Source of the DNA: Aquabacter sp.
Lineage (GTDB): Bacteria; Pseudomonadota; Alphaproteobacteria; Rhizobiales; Xanthobacteraceae
Direction: 5' to 3'
DNA length: 5,463 bases
Assembly: GCA_030147645.1 (NCBI GenBank)
Contig: JASBUY010000109.1
Coordinates: 1-5,463, forward strand
The notes below the pieces were generated by a model, which worked only from the letters and a program-made list of their open reading frames with translations, ran no database searches and was not told the origin of the DNA. The translations under genes were made by a program, and so were the position numbers. Below are positions 1 through 4,648 of this stretch, in pieces (within the stretch, counting starts at the first letter, position 1; each line of letters starts with the position of its first letter).

Positions 1-810
1 GGCGTTCAGGGTACGGCTGCTGGCCTTCTGGCCACCACGCCCGGCACCATCGGCGCGCTGGCCGGCTACACCAACTACCAGGGCGGCACGCAGGCTCCTG
101 ACATCGTCGCCAACCTGCGCGTCGATCAGGCCTGGGGTTCGGCTCAGCTGTCCGGTGCCCTGCACCAGGTGGTCGCCATCACCCCCGTCAACACCGCTGC
201 TTACCCGACCGGCGTTTCCTACCTCGGTCAGTCCACTGACACGACCTGGGGTTGGGCGATCGGTGGTTCGGTGGAGCTCAAGCTCCCCGTTATCTCCCCC
301 GGCGACAGCCTGTACATCCAGGCCAACTATGCTGACGGCGCTCTGAACTATCTCGGCCTCGCCGGCACCACCCAGGGCCGCGCCACCGGCCTCGGCTCTG
401 TGGACATCGGAACGCAGCTGAACGCTCTGTCCGGCGCCTACTACCCGCTCGCCGACGCCATCTGGACCGGCACCGGTTACTCCAAGGAGTCCGGCTGGGC
501 GATCCAGGGTCAGTTCCGTCACTACTGGGTCCCGAACCTGCGTTCGGCGATCTTCGGCGGCTACGTGTCTGTGGAAGTTCCCCAGAACACCCTCAACGCC
601 TATGACGTGAACCTGTGGCAGGTTGGTCTCAACACCATCTGGTCGCCGGTGAAGAACCTCGACCTCGGCCTCGAAGTTGTCTACTCGAAGGTTGACGGCG
701 GCGCGCCGTTCACCACGGTTGGCGGCTCCGCGACCACCCTCCCCACCCAGATCTACGGCGTTTCCACCGACGTTTGGTCGGGCGGCTTCCGCGCTCAGCG
801 TAACTTCTGA
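1..810 (+). CDS. Outer-membrane porin, Rhizobiales Porin_2 type (5' end missing)
   Basis: The frame is open from the first base and stops with TGA at 808-810, so 269 C-terminal residues are visible; the signal peptide and N-terminal strands lie outside the window. Porins of this family are outer-membrane beta-barrels, normally trimeric, that let small hydrophilic solutes diffuse into the periplasm. The fragment aligns by eye along its length with the complete porin at 1013-2290. Shared blocks are DIVAN/DFVAN, QLSGALHQV, GDSLYIQ/GDSLYLQ, LNYLGL/ISYLGL, SGW, FGGY and WSPVKNL/WTPVKNL (residue 214 of the fragment). It shows alternating hydrophobic/polar strands and ends in QRNF; a terminal Phe is the usual outer-membrane assembly signal. 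An internal GTG at 169 is not a credible start because coding continues upstream. Codon choice is strongly biased (by hand count 12 TAC to 3 TAT for Tyr), which suggests high expression. An intrinsic terminator follows directly. Family assignment is secure; substrate specificity is unknown. Confidence 0.93.
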   Translation, partial: GVQGTAAGLLATTPGTIGALAGYTNYQGGTQAPDIVANLRVDQAWGSAQLSGALHQVVAITPVNTAAYPTGVSYLGQSTDTTWGWAIGGSVELKLPVISPGDSLYIQANYADGALNYLGLAGTTQGRATGLGSVDIGTQLNALSGAYYPLADAIWTGTGYSKESGWAIQGQFRHYWVPNLRSAIFGGYVSVEVPQNTLNAYDVNLWQVGLNTIWSPVKNLDLGLEVVYSKVDGGAPFTTVGGSATTLPTQIYGVSTDVWSGGFRAQRNF

Positions 811-831
811 TCGTTCTTTCGATCGGAAAAG

Positions 832-865
832 AACCCCGGCAGGCAACTGCCGGGGTTTTTCTTTT
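832..865 (+). terminator. Intrinsic terminator of the first porin gene
   Basis: An 11-bp perfect stem (832-842 with 847-857) encloses a GCAA tetraloop of the GNRA type. It runs into a T-rich tail (TTTTT C TTTT, 856-865) and starts 22 bases after the porin stop codon. An A-rich stretch (827-833) precedes the stem. A second 7-bp inverted repeat, GTTCTTT (813-819) with AAAGAAC (828-834), overlaps only the foot of the main stem. The structure should isolate the first porin transcript from the second porin gene. Confidence 0.93.
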
Positions 866-903
866 GTGCAAACGCCTTTAATCTTGAAAGGTACTTTAGT
901 GAC

Positions 904-931
904 TTGACGTGGAATTGATATAAAGTATCTT
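904..931 (+). promoter_or_regulatory. Probable housekeeping promoter of the second porin
   Basis: TTGACG at 904-909 matches the -35 consensus in five of six bases. After a 16-bp spacer, TATCTT at 926-931 matches the -10 consensus in four of six. The element lies in a roughly 60-bp AT-rich island (about 870-940) between the upstream terminator and the porin start, where a promoter is expected. A TATAAA at 919-924 is present but has no well-spaced -35. Transcription would begin near 938, giving a leader of about 75 bases. This is prediction from sequence only. Confidence 0.55.
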
Positions 932-944
932 TTTTCTTTGCCTT

Positions 945-1010
945 GGCACGTGGCGTGCCGCATAGTGAACGCAGGGGGGGGGCGCAATGCGCGCCCGGGG
1001 TTGGGGAAGA
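945..1010 (+). promoter_or_regulatory. G-rich structured leader and ribosome-binding region of the second porin
   Basis: The predicted untranslated leader holds a 6-bp hairpin, GGCACG-TGG-CGTGCC (945-959). A run of nine G (974-982) follows, and a second 6-bp hairpin, GGGCGC-AATGC-GCGCCC (980-996), uses the end of that run. Two more G4 tracts lie at 997-1000 and 1003-1006. The likely Shine-Dalgarno sequence is GGGGAAG (1003-1009), four bases from the ATG at 1013, and so sits inside the G-rich block. Folding of this block could limit ribosome access. The repeats and tracts are seen directly; any regulatory role is inference. Confidence 0.45.
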
Positions 1011-1012
1011 TC

Positions 1013-2290
1013 ATGAAGCGGACGTATCTTGTTTCTGCTGCGGCGCTCGTCGCTGCGTCCACCGGCGCTTCCGCCGCCGACCTTCCGGTCAAGGCCGCTG
1101 CTGCCGCCTATGTGAAGCAGTGCGCAGCGGTGGGCGAGGGCTTCTATTATGTGCCCGGCACCGATACGTGCCTGCGGCTCGGCGGATACACGCAGGCGCA
1201 GGGCTATTACAATACCTATACCGATTATCCGTCCACCAACAACAAGACCTATTCCATCGGTCTGTTCGGCATGATTCTTGATGCCCGGACGAACACCGAA
1301 TACGGCGTCCTGCGCTCCTATATGGATATGCGCTTCATGTGGCGCACGTCGGATGCCTGGTCCGATGGTCCGAACTCCTCCGAGTTCACGCCTTGGAACA
1401 TGTATATCCAGTATGGCGGCTTCACCTTCGGCTACGCCCAGTCCTTCTTCGATTTCTATGCCAATGCCAATGTGCTCGGCCAGGATCCGGCCACCATCGG
1501 CGACGACACCCGCACGCCGCTCGTCGCCTATACCTGGGAATTCGCGCAGGGCTGGTCCGCGACCGTCGCGGCGGAGGATTCCGCCACCCGTGACGGCGGG
1601 GTCAATCCGTCTGACCCGTCCCTGGAGGACGTGTCAGAGAACTACCAGACCGGCACGCGGATTCCCGATTTCGTCGCCAATATCGGCCAGACGGGCGATT
1701 GTGGTCAGTTCCAGCTGTCCGGGGCTCTGCATCAGGTGAGCGCCATGCTGCCCACCTCCGCTGGCGTCAATTATGTGGGTGCGAGCGACACCTCCACTTG
1801 GGGTTATGCCGTGCAGGCGGGCCTCATGTTCAATCTGCCCTTCATCGCCGAGGGTGATTCGCTCTATCTCCAGAGCGCCTATGTGAACGGGGCGATCTCG
1901 TATCTCGGCCTCATCAATGCCAGCGGCGATTTCACGCCGCCCGACGCCTATATGAATGCCGACGGGACCGTGTCGAAGATCAGCGGCTGGAACTTCACGG
2001 CCCAGTTCCTGCACAATTGGAACGAGAAGTGGCAGTCGGCCTTCTTCGGCGGCTACGCCAAGTTCAATCTTGATAACGCCATCGCGGAAGTGGCCTATGG
2101 TGCCACGTCCGGCACCAACTACAATCTCGGTGCCAACCTCACCTGGACGCCGGTCAAGAACCTCGCGATCACGCTGCAGTATGACTACAACAGCTATGCC
2201 GCGAACGGTTATGTGAACACCGGATACGGGCTGCCGGTTCAGAACCAGCAGGCGCATCAGGTGCTCTTCATGGTGGAACGGGACTTCTGA
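1013..2290 (+). CDS. Outer-membrane porin, Rhizobiales Porin_2 type (complete)
   Basis: This is a complete 425-residue precursor of a beta-barrel porin for passive diffusion of small solutes across the outer membrane. The ATG at 1013 is chosen because it begins a classic signal peptide: basic MKR, a hydrophobic core, and an A-S-A cleavage site after residue 21. That leaves a mature protein starting ADLPVKA. Cys37 and Cys53 bracket the family block GEGFYYVPGTDTC and probably form a disulfide. MYIQ (130-133), FTFG (137-140) and SFFDF (144-148) match the segment that in these porins leads into the constriction loop. WTPVKNL is at 378-384 and the protein ends in ERDF with the terminal Phe needed for barrel assembly. 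A third cysteine, Cys230, lies in GDCGQFQLSG. It is a diverged paralogue of the porin just upstream, but its codon use is much less biased (about 23 TAT to 9 TAC for Tyr), suggesting lower or conditional expression. Substrate preference cannot be read from the sequence. Confidence 0.95.
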   Translation: MKRTYLVSAAALVAASTGASAADLPVKAAAAAYVKQCAAVGEGFYYVPGTDTCLRLGGYTQAQGYYNTYTDYPSTNNKTYSIGLFGMILDARTNTEYGVLRSYMDMRFMWRTSDAWSDGPNSSEFTPWNMYIQYGGFTFGYAQSFFDFYANANVLGQDPATIGDDTRTPLVAYTWEFAQGWSATVAAEDSATRDGGVNPSDPSLEDVSENYQTGTRIPDFVANIGQTGDCGQFQLSGALHQVSAMLPTSAGVNYVGASDTSTWGYAVQAGLMFNLPFIAEGDSLYLQSAYVNGAISYLGLINASGDFTPPDAYMNADGTVSKISGWNFTAQFLHNWNEKWQSAFFGGYAKFNLDNAIAEVAYGATSGTNYNLGANLTWTPVKNLAITLQYDYNSYAANGYVNTGYGLPVQNQQAHQVLFMVERDF

Positions 2291-2310
2291 TCCTGGTCCC
2301 GCATCTCTGC

Positions 2311-2398
2311 GGCGCGCTGCGCGCCGATCGGGTCGGTCTGCGACGGGCGAGGTGAGGAGAGGTGAACCCCTCCCGCCGGGAGTCCGCCCGGTCCTCTC
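2311..2398. other. Hairpin-rich spacer after the second porin
   Basis: This non-coding stretch lies between the convergent second porin and ABM genes. It contains a 6-bp stem, GGCGCG-CTG-CGCGCC (2311-2325). It also contains an outer stem, GAGAGG (2357-2362) with CCTCTC (2393-2398), around an inner stem CCGGG (2376-2380) with CCCGG (2387-2391). An alternative inner fold is CTCCC-GCC-GGGAG (2370-2382). None is followed by a T tract, so these are not classical intrinsic terminators; they may stop RNA polymerase by another route or protect 3' ends. Confidence 0.35.
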
Positions 2399-2400
2399 TG

Positions 2401-2435
2401 CCGTGAACACGGGCGCGCCAGAGCGGCGCGCCAGA
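2401..2435. repeat. Duplicated GGCGCGCCAGA forming an 8-bp stem between convergent genes
   Basis: The 11-mer GGCGCGCCAGA occurs twice in direct orientation (2412-2422 and 2425-2435). Its first eight bases are a perfect palindrome, so the two copies also pair with each other as an 8-bp all-GC stem with the 5-base loop AGAGC. An adjoining inverted repeat, CCGTG-AA-CACGG (2401-2412), abuts it. The stem lies 17 bases past the stop of the - strand ABM gene and is the most likely shared 3'-end structure for both converging transcripts, although no U-rich tail follows on either strand. Confidence 0.5.
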
Positions 2436-2448
2436 CCCGCGCGGCCCG

Positions 2449-3420
2449 TCACAGCGCCCGTACCAGTCCCGCGTGCAGCGCCATGGACAGGGCATACAGC
2501 GCCGCGAGCAATGCGTAGCCGGCGCGCACCGTGCGCGCGTCGGCATCGCTCTTCAGCCACCAGGAAAAGGCTTTGAAGGCGAGCGGCGCGAGCACGAAGC
2601 CGAGCAATTGGGTGCTCACCAGATCCCCGAGAAAAAGCGTGAGCCAGCCCGGCGCGCCGTTAGCGGTCAGCAGAGGCCCGGCGACCAGCAGGCTCCAGAG
2701 TATGACGATTGGGTTGAGGACCAGGAGCACCAGCAGGTTGTTCTTGAAGATGCCCCATCCTGTCGGTCCGGAGGGCTTGGCGCCCGGAAACCAGAAATCA
2801 AACCCATAGCTGGTGCGCGATAGCCGCGATTCCACATCAAGTGCGCCCCCTTGCGCCATGAGCGCGCGCCGCTCGGGTGACTCCAGCCAGCGCGAGAGGT
2901 TCGTCTCGGTGTCGAAGGTGAGGATGATGATCCATTCCTCGCGCACGCCCGCGATGGGCCGCTCGATCTTGTGGCGCACGAAGCCGGGATGACGCTGCTC
3001 CTCGGCCTGGATGGCCGCCTGCCAGTCGACAAACGCTTCTTCCTGCCCGTGTGCCACGTCATAGGCGATGAAGGCGGACGCACCCGAAGGCGAGGGCGGC
3101 TCCAGGTCTTCCAAGAGATGCGCCTCCGCGTCCCCCTCCAGAAAGCGGATGCGGATATCGTCCATCGCCTGCGCCCGCTCGGGGCCGTGGAGCCAGGCGA
3201 GGGCTGCTTCCGCGCTGTCGAAGCGCGCGATGGTGATCCAATGGAGCTGAGCGGGCGGTTGCGGGGGAACGACCTCGTGGGCGAGGAAGCCCGGTTGGCG
3301 GCGCAGGTCGGCTGCATGCGCCGCCAGCCAATGGATAAAGGCGGCATAATGGGCTTCCACCACCCGATACTGCGTCATGAGCGCGACCGGCCGCGCCGTG
3401 CCTCCCCCCGCCTCCTTCAT
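2449..3420 (-). CDS. Membrane-anchored protein with two tandem ABM domains (COG3224-like)
   Basis: The product has 323 residues. Two successive dimeric alpha-beta-barrel type ABM domains are visible at about 16-93 and 114-192. Their repeat signatures are QPGFLAHEV then HPGFVRHKI, HWITIARFDS then EWIIILTFDT, and WLHGPERAQAM then WLESPERRALM. The C-terminal third is hydrophobic, with likely membrane helices at about 228-250, 257-283 and 300-320. Two ABM units plus a C-terminal membrane region is the layout of the COG3224 group, annotated as ABM-superfamily proteins without a defined reaction. ABM folds include quinol monooxygenases and haem-degrading enzymes, but I see no motif that fixes a substrate. 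The start at 3420 is chosen because AGGGGA lies six bases upstream of ATG. The next ATG (3378) has no good ribosome site, and the open frame further upstream to 3573 is Arg/Pro-rich and reads as non-coding. There is no signal peptide, so the ABM domains probably face the cytoplasm. It is divergent from the hydrolase at 3666. Confidence 0.85.
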   Translation of the reverse strand: MKEAGGGTARPVALMTQYRVVEAHYAAFIHWLAAHAADLRRQPGFLAHEVVPPQPPAQLHWITIARFDSAEAALAWLHGPERAQAMDDIRIRFLEGDAEAHLLEDLEPPSPSGASAFIAYDVAHGQEEAFVDWQAAIQAEEQRHPGFVRHKIERPIAGVREEWIIILTFDTETNLSRWLESPERRALMAQGGALDVESRLSRTSYGFDFWFPGAKPSGPTGWGIFKNNLLVLLVLNPIVILWSLLVAGPLLTANGAPGWLTLFLGDLVSTQLLGFVLAPLAFKAFSWWLKSDADARTVRAGYALLAALYALSMALHAGLVRAL

Positions 3421-3665
3421 CACCAATCCCCTATGCGTGCCGGCGCCGCCCTGCGCGCCCGGTCCCCGGCTTACTTGATCCGATCTTTTAAAGCGGCGCC
3501 ATGGGGCGCGGGCGGGCGTGGCCGAAAACGCGCGCGGCCGTGCCGGGCGGAGCCTCAACCGCGTTTGAGGCATCGGGGTCCCCCGCGTTGCACGCCGCTC
3601 GGCCCATGATCTAAGCTCTTTGGGCTCATCTCACGGTGCGCGTCCCGTCTCGAGGATATCGTCCC
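3421..3665. promoter_or_regulatory. Divergent intergenic region between the ABM and hydrolase genes
   Basis: These 245 bases should carry the promoters of both flanking genes. A short AT-rich island, TTGATCCGATCTTTTAAAG (3475-3493), stands out from very GC-rich surroundings and contains GATC-C-GATC. It is a reasonable place for a promoter or operator, but I find no well-spaced -35/-10 pair in it. For the + strand gene, TTGCAC (3588-3593), a 16-bp gap and TCTAAG (3610-3615) form a weak promoter-like pair 51 bases before the start codon. GAGGA (3652-3656) is its ribosome site. No convincing promoter was found for the - strand gene. Confidence 0.35.
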
Positions 3666-4406
3666 ATGTCGTCAGAAGATGCGCCGATCCTCAGCTTCGC
3701 GCGGCCGGTGCCGGCGCCGCGGCCCGTGGTCCTCGCTGCCGAGCCGCAGCGGGCTGAAATCGATCTGGCGCGTACGGCGCTCGTCATCGTGGATATGCAG
3801 AACGACTTCCTGCATCCCGACGGTTGGTTTCCGCGGCTCGGCTTCGATCCGGCGCCGCTCGCCGCCATCCTGCCGCGCTTGGCGCAGCTTGCCGATGCGG
3901 CCCGGTCGGCGGGGGTGCAGGTGGTCTGGCTGAACTGGGGCGTGCGGGCGGATCGGGCCGAGATCCCGCCGCCCATCGTCAACAAGATGTCCATGAGCGG
4001 AACGCGCCCAGTCTATGCCGACGCCTCAGCGCCCGGGCGCGGGCGGATCCTCGTGGCCAGCGACTGGGGCGCTCAATTGGTGGACGCGCTTCAGCCCCGG
4101 CCCGGGGACCTCATCATCCACAAGCACCGCCTCTCGGGCTTCCACGATAATGATTTCGATACGGTGCTGCGCAATCGGGGGATCGACACGCTTCTGTTCA
4201 GCGGCACCAACACCGATCGCTGCGTGTTCTCCACCCTGTGTGACGCCAGCTTCCTCGGCTATGGCTGCCTGCTGGTGGAGGACGCCTGCGCGACAGGCTC
4301 TCCGGCCTATGTGAGCGAGGCGATCCATTATCTGGTGCGCCTGCTCTACGGCGTCACGCTGAAAAGCGACGACCTTCTGTCCGCCTTGGCCACCAATCCG
4401 CGCTGA
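3666..4406 (+). CDS. Isochorismatase-like cysteine hydrolase (RutB-like amidohydrolase group)
   Basis: The product has 246 residues and is cytosolic, with no signal peptide. The isochorismatase-like fold covers about residues 36-235. The catalytic triad of the amidase members is intact: Asp43 in LVIVDMQNDF, Lys153 in IIHKHRLSGF and Cys186 in GTNTDRCV. These enzymes attack a C-N bond through a cysteine thioester. The blocks KHRLSGF-HDND-FDTVLRNRGI and TLCDASFLGYGCLLVEDA resemble RutB (ureidoacrylate amidohydrolase) and biuret or N-carbamoyl hydrolases more than true isochorismatases. No other rut genes or siderophore genes are nearby, so the substrate is open. The first 35 residues, Pro/Ala-rich, form an N-terminal extension before the core. 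ATG at 3666 is preferred because GAGGA (3652-3656) lies nine bases upstream; an in-frame GTG at 3636 lacks such a site. No strong terminator follows: an AAGGCCTT palindrome overlaps the last stop base (4406-4413), and a 5-bp GTCGC/GCGAC stem spans 4416-4441. Confidence 0.93.
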   Translation: MSSEDAPILSFARPVPAPRPVVLAAEPQRAEIDLARTALVIVDMQNDFLHPDGWFPRLGFDPAPLAAILPRLAQLADAARSAGVQVVWLNWGVRADRAEIPPPIVNKMSMSGTRPVYADASAPGRGRILVASDWGAQLVDALQPRPGDLIIHKHRLSGFHDNDFDTVLRNRGIDTLLFSGTNTDRCVFSTLCDASFLGYGCLLVEDACATGSPAYVSEAIHYLVRLLYGVTLKSDDLLSALATNPR

Positions 4407-4446
4407 AGGCCTTGGGTCGCCGCAAAATGTCCGGATGCGACGTGAG

Positions 4447-4523
4447 TGGTCGGAGCAGCAGGATTTGAACCTGCGACCCTCTGCTCCCAAAGCAGATGCG
4501 CTACCAGGCTGCGCTATGCTCCG
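4447..4523 (-). tRNA. tRNA-Pro (anticodon UGG)
   Basis: Read on the - strand the sequence folds into a complete 77-base cloverleaf. The acceptor stem CGGAGCA/TGCTCCG is perfect, the D stem is GCGC/GCGC, and the anticodon stem is TCTGC/GCAGA around loop TTTGGGA, giving anticodon TGG. The T arm is GCAGG-TTCAAAT-CCTGC. The discriminator is A and the 3' CCA is encoded (4449-4447). The UGG anticodon can read several or all CCN proline codons by wobble. The gene sits on the strand opposite the hydrolase, 40 bases past its stop codon. Confidence 0.98.
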
Positions 4524-4531
4524 CCATATCC

Positions 4532-4555
4532 ATCGCGGCCCCTTCGGGCCACGAT
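4532..4555. other. Hairpin just upstream of tRNA-Pro
   Basis: A stem of nine pairs with one C-A mismatch runs through 4532-4541 and 4546-4555 around the 4-base loop CTTC. On the - strand it lies between the DUF4114 gene and the tRNA, nine bases before the tRNA 5' end. It would therefore be part of the pre-tRNA 5' leader, or serve as a 3'-end structure for a transcript arriving from the DUF4114 gene. No T tract follows in either direction, so intrinsic termination is not well supported. Confidence 0.4.
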
Positions 4556-4564
4556 CAGCGTCAC

Positions 4565-4593
4565 TCAATAGGTTTTCGTGACGGCTATGGCAA
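4565..4593 (-). promoter_or_regulatory. Possible promoter of tRNA-Pro
   Basis: Read on the - strand, TTGCCA (4593-4588) matches the -35 consensus in five of six bases. After exactly 17 bp, TATTGA (4570-4565) matches the first half of a -10 element (three of six). Transcription would start near 4558, giving a leader of about 35 bases that includes the hairpin at 4555-4532. The spacing and location are good but the -10 is weak. Confidence 0.4.
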
Positions 4594-4648
4594 GGGCGAG
4601 GCGGCGGGCCGGCCACTTGCGCCTCTTGCTTCCCTCAGGGGTGCGATC

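Noticed and set aside
884..889. TTGAAA as a -35 element for the second porin or a heat-shock-type promoter
   Set aside because: No matching -10 element lies at a suitable distance; TTGACG at 904 with TATCTT at 926 fits better.
938..1012. TTG start 25 codons upstream of the second porin's ATG
   Set aside because: It would bury the signal peptide behind a hydrophilic extension and lies at the predicted transcription start; the ATG at 1013 begins a standard signal peptide.
1634..2560. Long 308-codon open frame on the - strand opposite the second porin
   Set aside because: It runs antisense through a secure porin gene, its translation is Arg/Gly/Ala-rich without domain features, and it overruns into the hairpin spacer and the ABM gene. 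Long antisense frames are expected in GC-rich coding DNA.
3421..3573. 51-codon N-terminal extension of the ABM protein
   Set aside because: The extension is Arg/Pro-rich without family resemblance, and a ribosome site (AGGGGA) directly precedes the ATG at 3420. The region is better read as the divergent promoter spacer.
2971..3609. 212-codon open frame on the + strand opposite the ABM gene
   Set aside because: The opposite strand encodes a recognisable double-ABM protein with internal repeat structure; this frame has no recognisable features and is a shadow.
4406..4523. tRNA-Pro 3' end as an integration site for a mobile element
   Set aside because: The sequence next to the 3' end is the end of the hydrolase gene; there is no integrase and no visible duplicate of the tRNA 3' end within the window.
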